The translations under genes were made by a program, and so were the position numbers. 64,000 nt of DNA from Humulus lupulus (Eukaryota > Streptophyta > Magnoliopsida > Rosales > Cannabaceae): contig NC_084793.1 of NCBI RefSeq assembly GCF_963169125.1, forward strand, positions 215,662,652 to 215,726,651, in the 5' to 3' direction. The notes under the pieces were generated by a model. That model ran no database searches. It saw only the letters and a list, made by a program, of their open reading frames with translations, and was not told where the DNA came from. Shown here piece by piece: positions 32,901 to 45,624 of this stretch (within the stretch, counting starts at the first letter, position 1; each line of letters begins with the position of its first letter).

Positions 32901-33683
32901 AAGTGTTATGGAATGTATAATTTCTATGTTTTGATGTGAACTATGATACATGCACTTGTATGATGAATGAAAAGAAAAGTTTGCTAGCGTGCTGAACGCG
33001 ATGCAACAAAAGAGTTAGTAAGGATATGACGCAACTCAAAGGGCGGATGCACCGATGTTATTCAAGGACCCGAGATCTTGTTTACCTTATAGAGGAGGTC
33101 TCACCAGCTTATGTCTTACTGGTTGCCTTAAGATGTGACATGGACAATAGAGGAGCCATGACCACAAAGAGTATGTTTATGATGTGTGATTGTTATGTAT
33201 GACTATGATTTTGTTTATGATTTTAAACTATGAGAGTGAAGATGATATGTTTTGCTATGAGTTTTACGATACATGTTCTTCTTGAGTTTTCTTTGATTTT
33301 GTTGTACTTCCTTACTAGGCTTTTAGCTCACCCCCTTACTTTCCCCCTTTCAAATAAACAATAGTGTTTCTCCTTGGCACGCGCAGTGATGTGGGGAGTT
33401 CTGACGTCTTGTATGTATGGCATGGGGTGTCTTATGAACGAACAACGATCAAGTTGAGCACCAAGAATAAAAGAACCTGTGTTTTGATTTTTAATTAAAT
33501 TTCGTCAGTGGGACTTAAAACTTTATTTCATCTCTGACTATTGCATAAAGTCACATTATTTTATTTTTCAACTATTGGGCCCAATTTTCATGTTTTATCA
33601 AGGCCTTTTAGTGGTATATCTCTATTAACTATGAGTCGAGTGACATTTGTTTATAAAAGAATAAAATTAGGGCGCGCTTTACA
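29932..33683 (+). mobile_element. TekF 3' LTR
   Basis: The 3,752-bp LTR begins TGTAGCGCACC and ends GGGCGCGCTTTACA, followed by the GAGAG duplication. It holds the palindrome at 32594-32622 (two mismatches) and the donor-like GAG/GTAAGG at 32731. The early donor-like site of the 5' LTR is altered here (GGGTAATT at about 30789). A poly-T run lies at 31263-31279. Confidence 0.93.
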
Positions 33684-35298
33684 GAGAGAAAGAAGGAGTA
33701 TAAGGTTGGGGTTCAAACTCTTTAGGTACTTAAGAATTGGTTTTTTTTGTGTTCTTAAACACGATCAAGAAAGGTAATGGGAATTTCTAACCTCTTTGTT
33801 GATTTGATGTTGTTATATTTTGTTTATGATTTTTGACATGTTGACTTGAGAAAATGTGTTTATAACGTATGATGATGTTTATAACGTATGCACTATCGCT
33901 ATGATGAACATATGTGTGGATATGGTATCTTGATTTGAAACATGTTACGTTTTAATTAAAATATTGGAAACAAGGGTACGTTTTTGGGGTATAGCTTTCA
34001 GCCACAGGTTGTTTATGGGTTTTGGCATTTTTCTTTTATGTGATTATGTTGTGTAAGATGAATCATGAGGATAAATGATTACTATATAGGTTGTTAAATA
34101 TTTTCATAGTTTTTGTTTTGAGATATGTTGGTGCATACTAGGTTTGTTAATAATATGATGATAATTGTTGCCTTGCTTTGGTGTTTCTGTAGCAACATGC
34201 TAAGTATATTTGTGATGCCTAATATTGTAATTTTGATAAGTATGCATGCTAGATTTTTTGTACTATTATTTATTTTATGAGCATGTTGTACTGTGATTCT
34301 TGTCTTGATGATTTGGGTGGGAGCATGATTAGGATTTTATAATTTGTAAAAAATATTGATGAGTTTATGCTATGCTATGAAAAGTCATGATTTTATGATA
34401 AGATTTAAATGGAGAATTAAGTTTCCCATTCTTTATAGAGTTTTCGGCCCATATGTATAAAAAAGAAATTTTGGTTTTCTTGAGTTAGTTACCAAATGAT
34501 TATTATGATTTGTTACTCTGAGTTTTGGCCAATGTTTTGTAAAACAAAGTGTCACATTTTGTACATTTCTGCCTAGTATAGAAATTTTAACAAGGAAATA
34601 TTTTGGTAACTTTTCAAGAATAATTGGTAACATTAGGTGTTACATATGACATGAAACTTTGTTGTTATTTTATGGAAATAAAAATGGCACATTTCTTTTA
34701 AAATAAACTATGGTTTCGGCATAGCTAGGGAGTTTCACGTCAAAAAAAAAATTAAAGTGTAAAATCATTCTCCATGATTTTATAAAGTTAAAATAAGAAA
34801 TAAATTTGGTCATTTGATATTAATAATATTCGGCCAAGTCTAGAATGTCAAGTTGGATTTGTTTAATTCTTATGTGATTAAATTTATGATTATATGTACA
34901 AATAGTATCACGATAAGTGGTATTCCATGTATTATGAGTTTTGTGAAATTCTTTGGTTTCGGCAAAGGCACTTAGAAAGTATACAAGTTCATGCAAACTT
35001 TTGTGATATGCTTGTGTGAGTATGAATTATGATTGAGACCAAATTGTACTTGCTAGGTTTAGGATTTTGAGGAAGTGGTCTTGTACTGTTTGGGTTTTGT
35101 GCTTGGACTTGAGGTAAGGAAGTTAGTTAGATTTATGTATTGTTTTTTAATGTGCTCTAGTTATGATGATATGTATGGAGCCAGATTTTGGTATTTGTTT
35201 ATGAATAAAATCTAGTTATGATGATATTTATGGATTTGTTTGTGTTTGCTTCACCTAGTGCTGCAGCATTATTAAAGGTAGATGTGTCTAGATTCTAG

Positions 35299-35390
35299 CC
35301 AAGAGGGTGCCAAGAAAATCATGGCCAAGAGAGTGCCAGGTGAATTATGGCCAAGAGGGTGTCATGGAAGTGACCAAGAGGGTGTCACAG
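35299..35390 (+). repeat. Minisatellite-like repeat in TekS LTR
   Basis: Four copies of a CCAAGAGGGTG(C/T)CA core start at 35299, 35325, 35351 and 35374 (spacing 26, 26, 23), with variable bases between. The other Tekay LTRs do not show this run at the matching place. Confidence 0.7.
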
Positions 35391-35987
35391 ATGTTCTTAT
35401 ATTTTGTGTTTATGAATCTTATGCTGAGTTGCTTATGCGTATGTTGCAAATGATCTTATGTTATGAATATGATCTGACAATGCACTATTATGCTTATATT
35501 GCAAGAATCTTATGCTTATAATTATGACTTATATTGACAATGGTTGCTATAGGAAAAGCATGTTATGAATTTAAAAGATATGTCGCTTATGCTTGAATGC
35601 TATGTATGTACTTCCTTATTGGGCTTTTATCTCACACCCCTTACTTTTCCCCCTTGCATGTAGAAAATAGATAGACTTGTTTTGGCACGCATGGTGAGCT
35701 GAGTCAGTTTTTCCATAAGTATGTATCTATGCTGTGGGGAGCCAATGAATGAGGAAACGATCCAGAATGTCGTAGTGCCTTAGAGTCTTTCTTATGTTAA
35801 TTTATTTGTGGGATGTATTTTAGTTATTTTTAAGACTGCATCAAACTCTCTTTTGTTTTAAACATTGGATCCAAACTCTGATGTATTTCCAATAAATTTT
35901 CAGTGTGTTTTCAGACTAAGTTATGAAATCTTTTGAACTATTATTAAAACTAGTATTTTAATAAGGATAGGAAATTAGGGGCATTAT

Positions 35988-37502
35988 ATAATTCATCTTT
36001 ATTTTATTTAAAATAAAACTGATCAGCTATAACCAATTTAATTAGTTAATATAAATTATATTTAAAAAGAATAATTAAATATATAATTGAATAAACAAAT
36101 AAATTTGAAATTAAAAATAATAGGAATATTTCTATCCTTGAGTGGCATCGCACACTCACTGCACAGTAACTGTGTTGTGCACCACTATTAGGGTTATCCT
36201 TAATTTTCTCATTTGCTTGTTTAATTAATATTTAAGATAATATATTTATCCTAAAATAAATATCAGTCAATTCAAAATTAACTTTATCTTAAAATATCAG
36301 TTTTAAATGAACAAATAAATAAATATCTTATTATAAATAAGATAATTATTAATCTCTCTCTATATTAATCCAAACATGATTAATACTTATTTTAACATAT
36401 AGTTTTTCAAAATAAAAATTATATAGTTAATTAATTAATTCATTCATAATTAATCAATTACCCATAACTATCACATATTTATTTCCTTGTCGTGGAAAAT
36501 CTTTAGCCCTTCTCTCTACAAATCTTCTTTTGGCATTCTTACCCTTGACAGTGTAGGACAGATGTGATCTGGGACCCATGGACCTATAATACGAATCTCC
36601 AATAAATTAAATTATTAATTAAACTCTTTCATCTAATAATCTTATTTATTAATTCCATGATTACTCCACTGTAAATATGGAATCGCTCTCTCAGTATTTA
36701 TAGAAATATAATCAATAAATGTAGTTGTGTCCTCCATTTATTGGTTAATTAGAATTGGTAAAGAATACCGTTTTACCTTTCAATTACCTCTTGATCTTTA
36801 AGTATCATTAATTCACTAGCGAATAATTAATCTATAATCAAATTATAGATTTAAGCTCCATAACTATTTAGTTTCGGAAATAACCCTTAAAGGAACCAAT
36901 ATTCGATCTGTTAGAAAAGTATGGATTCCATTATTGTAAATCATGTTCCCAACCATTCATGACATTGAATCTCCAAAAAAAAAAATCATTAGCCTCATTA
37001 TACTAAGAAATCTTAATGAGTTAATCAAAAGATCCAATAAACACAAATAGGAGTTCATGAATACTCAGGATTTAGATTGATCTACAAATGATCATATATT
37101 ATGATAAGAATTAAATATTTATGCCAAACAGTAAGTTTATAAAGATAATTAATTATCATCGGTCCTATCATATAGAATCTCTATTATATACAATACATTT
37201 ACTAAGATGTCTATCGACCTCAGCAATCTGAATCTAGATAACTTGCATCATGTATTCTTAGTAAACCGTACTAGTAACCATTCATTAAAGATTTCTTACT
37301 TTAATATGTTACTGACTATTTTATTCATTATATATGATTTTAATTCTCTCATACTAATACAAGATCATATTCTCATGAATGAATAAGGAATTTTCTTGAT
37401 ATTATTATATAATTAATTCAAACCATAATTATAATATTCAAATATAATAAAATTAATACTTTTATTTAAATCAATAAAATGTCTTTACATGCTTTTAGGA
37501 CA
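35988..37502 (-). mobile_element. Copia 3' LTR, U3 side
   Basis: On the minus strand the LTR starts at 37502 with TGTCCTAAAAGC, directly after the polypurine stretch GGGAAAGTGGGAGAT (about 37527-37513). The block near 36560-36610 (GGGACCCATGGACCTATAA, then TCCAATAA) and the one near 36660 (TACTCCACTGTAAATATGGA) match the copia solo LTR at about 54890 and 54970, so the two LTRs are related. No gene is seen here. Confidence 0.8.
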
Positions 37503-37552
37503 TTAATCCTAAAAATCTCCCACTTTCCCTCAAAGCAAGTGAGGCATCTCCC

Positions 37553-38525
37553 TTAATCCCATGTTACATATATGACCCATAAACGATTTGCAGTAAGCGT
37601 TTTGGTAAAAGGGTCTGCTAGGTTCTGTTCTGACGCTATCTTCATAACAGTCACATCACCTTGGTGCACAATCTCTCTAACCAGATGGTATTTTCTTTCT
37701 ATATGCTTTCCTCTCTTGTGGCTTCTTGGTTCCTTGGAGTTAACTACTACTCCACTGTTGTCACAGTACAAGAATAATGGCTTATCCATATCTAGAATTA
37801 CTTCCAAATCAGTGTAGAACTTCCACAACCAAACCGCTTCCTTAGCTGCTTCACAAGTCGCTATGTATTCGGCTTCCAAGGTTGAATTAGCTATGCTAGA
37901 TTGCTTAATGCTTCTCCAGACCACAACTCCTCCACCAAGAGTGAACACTGACCTAGACGTCGACTTACGATTGTCTTTTTTAGATTGGAAATCAGAATCA
38001 GTGTATCCAATAGGGTTTAACTCACCCCCTGAATATACAAGCATATAATCTCTCGTTCTCCTATGATACTTGAGAATGTGCTTTACTTCAATCCAGTGTT
38101 CCAAACCAGGATTTGATTGATAACGAATCACAGTCCCTACTACAGAGCATATGTCGGGCCTAGCACACAACATAGGATACATAAGAATCCCAACTACTAA
38201 AGAATAGGGATATTTTCTTATGTCCTCTTCCTCCTGAGGTGTCTTTGGGAATTGCTCTTTGTAAAGAGTAATTCCATGTCAGGTCGGTAACTTTCTTGTA
38301 ATTCTCCATAGAGAAAATTTCAAGAACCTTATCTATATAATTAGCTTGAGAAAGTGCCAATAGCTTTTCCTTCCTATCCCTTAGGATTTGGATTCCCAGA
38401 ACATAGCTCGCCTCGCCCAAATCTTTCATTTGGAACTTTTTGGCTAAATACTTCTTTACATTTGACAATGTCTCTACATCGTTGCCAATGAGGAGAATGT
38501 CACCCATGTAAAGATATAGGAAAAA
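37553..38525 (-). pseudogene. Copia reverse transcriptase C-terminus and RNase H
   Basis: On the minus strand from 38525 this reads FLYLYMGDILLIGNDVETLS, VKKYLAKKFQMKDLGEASYV and LGIQILRDRKEKLLALSQAN. It then gives RNase H (about 38180-37553): IGYTDSDFQSKKDNRKSTS, SIANSTLEAEYIATCEAAK, LFLYCDNSGVVVNSKEPRSH and NLADPFTKTL. The RT catalytic box is YMGD where copia elements have YVDD: the first Asp of the pair is Gly (codon 38504-38502), so RT is inactive. The RNase H acidic residues (TDSD, EAEY, CDNSG) are kept. A break near 38250 shifts the frame. The N-terminal half of RT continues at 47843 after Tek2. Confidence 0.9.
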
Positions 38526-40765
38526 TTTAATACCCAACTACCTTAGAGTCGTTACTATGTGAGTTATAAATGAGTCATTAGCTCGTAAATCGAGGTTTTA
38601 GATTAAAAGTGTGACTAAATTGAAATAAAACTTGTTTAATGACATTAATGAAGAAGATTTGGACATTCATTGAAATCATAAAAAGCTATATAGTTGGGAT
38701 CTCAAAATACTGTTTAGAAAATGTATTACAACTCAAGAATATATATACGGTCGACCAATGCGACAAAGCAGTTCATTACAGTACATTCCCAAAATAACCA
38801 TGATTGTGGCAGTCAGGTAGGTCGAACATGTACCCGTCGCTCCATGCTCTCTGTACTCATGGTGGGTCGACCTTTCCTTTGCCCTTACCTGCACCATAGA
38901 GCACTCATGAGCCGAAGCCCAGCAATAAAACTCAACATATAACATATCACATATCAATCCAGAAATATACAGCAAAATAGTCAACAAACTAAACACATAG
39001 CGGCCTATGCCGACCCAAGTGCTTTACCAGGCCATGGGTTCGCGGTCTTCACCGAGTGGGTGGATACAGCACCCTTGGAGGGTCTCGCCCTAGCAGCCTG
39101 CACTCAGTGTGCTCAACGTCGTTCCCGGCCCATTCCCGTATCTGGCTTTTTACCATTCTCGGCCTTCACCATTCATGACCTTCTCCGTTCTCTCATAAAC
39201 ATGTATAACACAGCATAGCATTCATAGATATTCACACATAAGTTAAACATAAACAATAGAGTCACGCCCTGAAATACAAACAATAGGGCCATGCCCTGCT
39301 CTACGGGTACAACAGTTTTCCTATCTGTGTCCCGAGCCGATTGACTACCGCAATCCCAAGCACGATCCCCTAACCCAAGGTTTGTTGAAAACCTAGTCAC
39401 AACGTATTCACAATAACCATCCATCAAGCCCTAAACCAAATAAGAACTTCGTAATATTAATCTACCCTCCGTGGCCTTGGATTCTACTAAATCGGGTAAT
39501 AAAATCCCTCCCGAGCCTTAACATTTGGGTTCCCAAGCTAAAACCCTCAAACAGCCATTATTTCACATTTGAGTCGCAGCCCAGCCCTTAAGGACTGTGG
39601 CGCACTCAAGTCAGAGGGCAAAGCCCTCTCTGCTGAAGGACACGAGCCACAGCGCACTATACCTTGCGCCGCGGTGCCTAGGCAAGTTTCTGAGGCCCCC
39701 AGGCCTAAACGTTCAAACGGGCCGCGGGGCCTGATGAACAAGGTCGCGGCTCGAGTCCCAAAACCCATAATTCCCCATGCATTTTACAAGCGAACCTCCC
39801 TAAAACTCACCAATTTCGAGCCTTAATCCTAGAATTCAACCTAGGATTCATATCCAAACAACAAAATTGATACAAGCATCCAAAAGCTCAACTAAAACCT
39901 AAACTCAACACTTAAATTCAACCAAACTTGAACCTAGGCCATCATACCAAAAATTACAGCAAAATACTTAGATAATTCAATACAGGATTCTTACCTCTGT
40001 GATAGTTCTGGCCTGAGGTAATTCCCTAAGTCTTCAAGCCTATTTTCTCCAACAAATCCCAGTCTTGAATCCTCAATTTTTTGGGCAACTTCCTTCAAAA
40101 TTCAATAACCACTCCAAGGACCAAGAGAGGGAGAGAAACCCGTGAGAAAGAGAGAGAGTGTGAGAGCTTCTGTTTTCTTCTAAGTGACTCTAGAGTCTTT
40201 GCTGCCTAAGGTCTAAGGTTATCCCCTACCTAAAAAGTCCAAAACGCCCTCAAGACTAACCTAAATCCTCTATTGTCACCAAGTGCAATCCCGTCAATAG
40301 CCACATCCCACTAAATCCTCGAGTGTTCCTATAAATCCTCATTTAATCCCAACATGCCCAAAAAATCGCTAAATTACTACTTGTTACCTGGTAAATCACG
40401 AACACCAACAATGTTCCCAAAATACCCTTAGGCTCCTCCCAAGCCAGGTATTCGACCCTGTTGTGATTATTTAGCTAATCTGCTCCCTAGGACCATCTCG
40501 AATCACACATCACAAGTATATAACCACACCCTCATGGTATCAATCACAATACACACATATATCACAATTTTTCCCTCAATGGACTAAAATTACAAATATG
40601 CCCCTAATAACCAAACGGGGCCCACATGCATATTTAATACACCTAAACATGCATTTCTAATCACATAATCATTTAATTCACATATTAGCATAATTAAATC
40701 AATTATTTCCCTCCTGGCATGCTAATCAAGGCCCTAAGCCCTACTACCAAATTTGGGACGCTACA
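38526..40765 (-). mobile_element. Tek2 3' LTR
   Basis: On the minus strand it starts TGTAGCGTCCC at 40765. The far end has lost its terminal CA (plus strand TTTAATACCC against TGTAATGCC in the 5' LTR). It holds the GC-rich CCGCGG block at 39575-39770 and a donor-like GAG/GTAAGAATC on the minus strand at 39995/39994. The ORFs here are chance frames. Confidence 0.92.
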
Positions 40766-42070
40766 ACTATCCCCTCCTTATAGAAATTTTGTCCTCAAAA
40801 TTTACCTGAATAACTCGGGATACCGATCCCGCATATCCTTCTTAAGCTCCCAAGTCGCCTCTTCCACTTTGTTGTTCCTCCAAAGCACTTTCACCAAGGC
40901 AATGGTCTTGTTCCGCAAGACTTTATCTTTTCGGTCTAGAATCTAAACTGACTTCTCTTCATACGATAAACCTTGATCCAGGTCCAAGTTCTTGTAACTT
41001 AGCATGTGTGTAGAATCTGATACATACTTCTGGAGCATAGACACATGAAACACATTGCAAACCCCTGATAGAGCTGGAGGCATCGCCAATCTGTAGGCTA
41101 CCTCTCCAACCCGTTCCAGAATCTTAAATGGGCTAACAAACCTAAGGCTCAGCTTGCTCCTCACTCCAAATTGTTTCACCCCTCTCGAGGATGAAACTCT
41201 AAGAAACACATGGTCCGCGACTTGAAACTCTATGCTCCTGCGTCTCAAGTCTGAGTAACTCTCTTGCTGACTGTAGGAGGCGAGCATTCAAGCTCTAATC
41301 TTTTCAATCGCCTCATTGGTCCTCTGAACAACCTCGGGACCTAAATAACTCCTCTCACCCGTCGTATCCCAATGGATGGATGATCTGCACTTCCTCCCAT
41401 ATAACATTTCATACGGAGCCACCCCGATAGTTGCCTGATAACTATTATTGTATGAAAACTCAATCAAAGGGAGATACATACTCCAAGATCCCCCAAAACC
41501 CACTACGCAAGCTCATAACATATCCTCTAGTATATGAATTGTCCTCTCAGACTATCCATCTGTCTGGGGATGATAGGCGGTACTAAACTGCAACTGTGTA
41601 CCCATAGCCTTCTGTAGGCTCTCCCAAAACTTGGAGGTGAAGGTGGGATCCCTGTCAGATACTATCGACCTCAGAGCCCCATGTAGTCATACAATTTCCT
41701 TCACATACAATTCAACATACTGATCCACTATATAAGTTGTCCTAACAGGCAAAAAGTGGGTTGATTTGGTGTACCTATCCATAATCACCCACACTGAATC
41801 ATGTTGTCCCATAGTCTTCGGTAATCCAACCACGAAGTCCATGGTGATATCCTCCCATTTCCACTCTGGAATCCCTAAAGGTTGCAACAACCCTGCTGGC
41901 CTCTGATGTTCAGCCTTTACCTGCTAACAAGTCAAACACTTGGCCACATAATCCACCACATCCCTCATCATTCCCGGCCACCAATACAAGGTTCTCAAAT
42001 ATTGGTACATCTTCGTCGTACCCGGATGTAAGGAATTGGGAGTGGTATGATACTCATCTAAAATCTCTCA
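40766..42070 (-). pseudogene. Tek2 integrase and chromodomain, with polypurine tract
   Basis: On the minus strand the core reads [40 protein letters not shown], then [23 protein letters not shown] and SERTIHILEDMLRACVVGF. It continues LIEFSYNNSYQATIGVAPYE, MLYGRKCRSS, QEESYSDLRRRSIEFQVAD and NVFHVSMLQKYVSDSTHML. The chromodomain (about 40935-40805) has ALVKVLWRNNKVEEATWEL and DMRDRYPELF. All three catalytic residues (D, D, E) are present, but stops fall at about 41686, 41555, 41287 and 40942. The polypurine tract, AGGAGGGGATAG on the minus strand (40779-40768), lies directly before the 3' LTR. Confidence 0.9.
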
Positions 42071-42979
42071 CCGGATACTAGAATCCATCAGAATGCAAAT
42101 CCAACCTTTGTACATCAATAAACCCATCTCCGAAATAGAAAAGTCCTTAACCACTCCGGCTAAGACACCCTCTGGGAGCTCTCTCAATTGGGGATCCTCC
42201 CCTTGTGCCTCCTTGATCCTCTCAAGGAGCGTGGACTATAGAGTGATGTTGGCTAGCTGACCAACTACCAACCCAATACCTCCTCTAGTCATCTCTTCAG
42301 CTAACCTATCTGATATCTGGGCCCTTCCAACTCAACGTGTTGGCCACCACATTGGCCTTCCTAGGATGGTATAGAATATCACAGTCGTAATCCTTTACCA
42401 ATTCCATCCAATGTCTCTAGCGCATATTTAGATCCTTCTGAGTAAAGAAGTACTTCAAACTCTTATGGTCGGTGTATATTTCGCACTTCTCGCCATACAA
42501 GTAATGCCTCCAAATTTTTAATGCAAATACCACCACTGCCAATTCTAGATCATGTTTGGGATATCTCTGCTCATACTCCTTCAACTGTCTCGATGTTTAG
42601 GCTATCACATTTCCAGCTTGCATCAATACACACCCTAAACCCTATCTGGAAGCATCACAGTAAACTACAAACTTCTCATTGTCTTACGGCAGACTCAATA
42701 CTAGAGTGGTGATCAATCGCCACTTTAACTCCTTGAAACTGTTCTCACACCTATCTGTCCACACATACTTAGTCTTCTTATTTGTCAAATTGGTCAACAA
42801 TGTAGCTATTATGGAGAATCCCTCAACAAACCGCCAATAGTACCCTTCCAATCCCAAGAAACTCCTAACCTGTGGTACACTGCTCGGCCTGGGCCAATCT
42901 CTCCTGCCTCAATCTTACTTGGGTCCACCAGAATCCCCTCCTTACCGACAATATGGCCTAGAAATGTTACTTGGGGTAA
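42071..42979 (-). pseudogene. Tek2 RNase H and spacer before integrase
   Basis: In short minus-strand frames I see the connection part (about 42970-42720, relatives of the FLGHIVS and KFTWTDRCENSF residues), and RNase H with CVLMQAGNV-like, [24 protein letters not shown] and [24 protein letters not shown] residues (about 42640-42460). The spacer ends at the integrase zinc-binding region. Several stops are present. The gene is identified mainly by position between RT and integrase and by similarity to TekB. Confidence 0.75.
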
Positions 42980-43710
42980 CTAAAACTCCCACTCACTGAA
43001 TTTAGCATATAACTTCTGCTCTCTCAACCGCTGTAGTACCAGGCGAAGATGATACTCGTGCTCTGCCTCTGACTGAGAGTACACCAGTATGTCATCAATG
43101 AATACGATCACAAACTTATCTAGATAATCCCTAAAGACCTTATTCATTAAGTCCATAAAGGTTGCTGGGGCATTGGTTAATCCAAAGGACATGACCAGGA
43201 ATTCATAGTGTCCATACCCTATGCGGAATGCGGTCTTTGGTATGTCCTCCTCTTTAATCCTTAACTAGTGGTAGCTAACAAAAGGTCAATCTTGGAGAAC
43301 GTTTCCTTCCCTTATAGCTGATCAAACTAGTCATCGATCCTAGGTAGTGGGTACTTATATTTGATGGTCAACTTGTTCAACTTTCTGGATTCAATACACA
43401 TCCTTAAGGATCCATCCTTCTTCTTGATGAACAACACTGGAGCACCCCATGGCGAAAAACTCGGCCTGATGAATCCCAAATCCAGTAACTCCTGCAAATG
43501 AATCTTCAATTCCTTCAACTCTGCTGGAGTCATTCTATAAGGTGTCCTAGATACTGGCTCCATCCCAGGCTCCAATTCTATGACGAACTTGATCTCTTGG
43601 TGTGGTGGAAACCCTGGCAAGTCTGCTGGGAACACATCAGGAAATTCACATACTAATCTGGTCTCATCTGATCCAACCAAAACAACTCTAGAAGTATCCA
43701 CAATGTTCAC
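42980..43710 (-). pseudogene. Tek2 reverse transcriptase (FIDD kept, frame broken)
   Basis: The N-terminal part (43710-43327) reads [60 protein letters not shown] and [11 protein letters not shown]. The core (43192-42980) reads [20 protein letters not shown] and [20 protein letters not shown]. Both catalytic Asp codons are present (43096-43094 and 43093-43091). A stop after PRIDD (near 43326) and a frame change in 43192-43326 break the protein. Confidence 0.9.
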
Positions 43711-44160
43711 TAGGAATCCTATGCAACCCTCTTACATTAGGTCTCTAGCCTTTAGTGCCGAAATCATAGGTACTCGCGGTCCACTCACTGTCCCCATAAA
43801 CACAAAGGGTACCTCCCCTTTCGGTTCAAAGGTCACCATCCTACGCTTGAAGTCAATCGTCACCCCGTACTTTGATAACCAATCCATCCCTAGGATCATA
43901 TCAAAGTCATCCATCGCTAACTCAATTAGGTCCACAGACAATTATCTACTGTTTATCTCTACTTGTAATGCTCTAACCCATCTTCTAGAGACTACCAGTT
44001 CCCCAGTCGGCAGCAAAGTCCTGAATCCCCTAGTATACAAATCACTAGGTCTACACAACTGATTTATCACTTTGGCAGATACAAATGAATGAGTAGTCCC
44101 TGAATCAATCAATGCAGTAAATGAAGAACCGGCACTAGAAATCTGACCTATCACGACCGA
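43711..44160 (-). pseudogene. Tek2 aspartic protease (DSG intact)
   Basis: On the minus strand this reads IGQISSAGSSFTALIDSGTT with HSFVSAKVINQLC, where DSG is the catalytic triad. LLPTGELVVSRRWVRALQVE, a stop near 43942, SVDLIELAMDDFDMILGMDW and LSKYGVTIDFKRRMVTFEPK follow. The single stop between the two halves is the main damage. It sits directly between the gag zinc knuckle and RT, as usual. Confidence 0.88.
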
Positions 44161-44169
44161 GGGCTAGCC

Positions 44170-45376
44170 TTAGCCTCAGTCTGGGTCAAGGTAAATACTC
44201 TGGCAAGGGCGAGGTTGTCGCTCTGCTTCGGTTCTTCTTTCCTGGCTTGTAGGCAGTCCTTCCTCAAATGACTAATGCTCCCACAAGTAAAACAGGCCTT
44301 GATCCTGCACTCTCCCTGACGTCATCGCCTGCACCGAGGACACACTAGGAAATTCCTCTAGTTGTCTCCCCCACCCTAACAACCACTGAAAGCACCTCGT
44401 GCCCTCCTATCTGAGCCAGGAGGAATAAAATAATTTGGGGCCTTTCTATTCTGTTCACTTAGGCCACTACCCGACTAGATCCCGTAAAAGGAGGCACCGT
44501 CCTCTGAGCATTGCGCCTAGCGGTGCCCTCTCTCCAAATCTGATCCTTGGCCCCCTCAACTGTAAGGGCCTTCTCCACTATTTGTGCATAGGTCGTAGTT
44601 CCCGGATCCAAAGTTATCTTGACGTCACGGGCTATCATAACATTCAATCCCCACACAAATCGATCCCTCCATGCCATATCAATAGGAACCAAGTCCGATG
44701 CGAACTTTGCTAATCGGTCAAACTTCAAGGCATACTCGGTAACCATCATCCAGTTCTGAGTCAGATTAACGAACTTGTCCACCTTTGCAGCTCGGACTAC
44801 AACACTATAATACTTCTCATTGAAAATGTTCCTGAATTCTTCCCAAGCCATAACTATCACATTCCTCCTCTGGGACACGACATCCCACCAGATGCGGGCG
44901 TCCTCTCTCAACATGTAGTTGGTGCAGGCTACTCTCTCATTCCCTTCCACCCTCATGAAATTAAGGATGGAAGAAATCATATTCATCCACTGATTTGCCC
45001 ACAGTGGTTCTGGGCCACCCTCAAAGGTTGGAGGATGATGCCTCTTGAACCTCTCGTACAAGGGCTCCCACCTATTTTCCATAACAGGTTGGGTTGGCAC
45101 TGGTGCCACAGCCTGTGGAACCTGTAACCCAATGCCCCGAGGAAGGGCCTGTTGTCTCAACTGTCAAAGGTCTTCTTCTGTTCGATGAAGTCTAGCTTCC
45201 ATCTCAGCAAATAACTGTTGCCAATTTGGTGGGGTAGGTGGAGGGTCCTGACCCTGGCTATCATCCTCGGCCCGCGGAGTCTGATTGATTGCCGAGGCAT
45301 TACTGTCAATGACGCCGAACATCAGGCATGATAACAACATCCAAAACCACCTCACAATCTCATCAACCAGCCACAA
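44170..45376 (-). pseudogene. Tek2 gag (with zinc knuckle)
   Basis: The N-terminal part (45376-45164) ends NWQQLFAEMEARLHRTEEDL; a stop follows at about 45161. The core (45160-44459) reads FKRHHPPTFEGGPEPLWANQ, MLREDARIWWDVVSQRRNVI, FNEKYYSVVVRAAKVDKFVN, ALKFDRLAKFASDLVPID and EGAKDQIWREGTARRNAQRT. A CCHC knuckle, CFTCGSISHLRKDC, lies at about 44295-44250 in another frame. Only about 230 bases separate the primer site and gag, so the upstream ORF of TekA and TekF is absent from this subfamily. Confidence 0.88.
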
Positions 45377-45609
45377 TCAATGAATTCACATATCACACAT
45401 AACATATAACAGTCAAGGGGTCTTGCCCTAGCATCATGCATACATCAACACATTCATCATGCTTTATCTATACATTCAGGCAAACAGGGCCACTTAAGCA
45501 AGCAATTAAGCATATAGTTCATTAAATACCAACCAACCCTGAGTCAAGCTTGTCACTGGCAACGAGCATACATGTTCAGTCGATCTCTAGGAACCATAAA
45601 CCTTGGCAT

Positions 45610-45621
45610 GCTCTGATACCA
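45610..45621 (-). promoter_or_regulatory. Tek2 primer binding site (tRNA-iMet)
   Basis: On the minus strand the perfect TGGTATCAGAGC starts three bases after the LTR end (CATTACA, 45625), matching the plant initiator-Met primer complement. Confidence 0.92.
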
Positions 45622-45624
45622 AGT

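Larger units (their letters stand above)
18553..33683 (+). mobile_element. TekF: complete-structure Tekay-type Ty3/gypsy element (dead)
   Basis: This 15.1-kb element has LTRs of 3,787 bp (18553-22339) and 3,752 bp (29932-33683) and a perfect GAGAG duplication (18548-18552 and 33684-33688). Its internal order is primer site, upstream ORF, gag, protease, RT, RNase H, integrase, chromodomain, polypurine tract. A solo LTR (26342-28325) splits RNase H from integrase. Every domain shows stops, frameshifts or lost catalytic residues: protease DYG, RT FIDN, and integrase D,D,E changed to E,N,E. The chromodomain and long LTRs place it in the Tekay/Del chromoviruses. Confidence 0.93.
8511..35987 (+). 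mobile_element. TekS: Tekay-like solo LTR split by two elements
   Basis: The pieces are 8511-8844, 18231-18552 and 33689 to about 35987, together about 2.95 kb. The start TGTAGTGACCC followed by an AT-rich stretch resembles the Tekay LTR starts at 18553, 29932 and 56544. The late part contains CTTGGACTTGAG then GTAAGGAAGTTAG (35104-35125) and the TACTTCCTTATTGGGCTTTT stretch (about 35610) shared with the other LTRs. The end is decayed (GGGGCATTATAT), so the right boundary is approximate; flanks TTAAT (8506-8510) and ATAAT (35988-35992) are a possible imperfect target duplication. No internal region exists, so it is a solo LTR in the copia 3' LTR. Confidence 0.72.

Noticed and set aside
37572..38048. 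Plus-strand ORFs opposite the copia RNase H
   Set aside because: They are antisense shadows: the minus strand holds clear RNase H motifs here.
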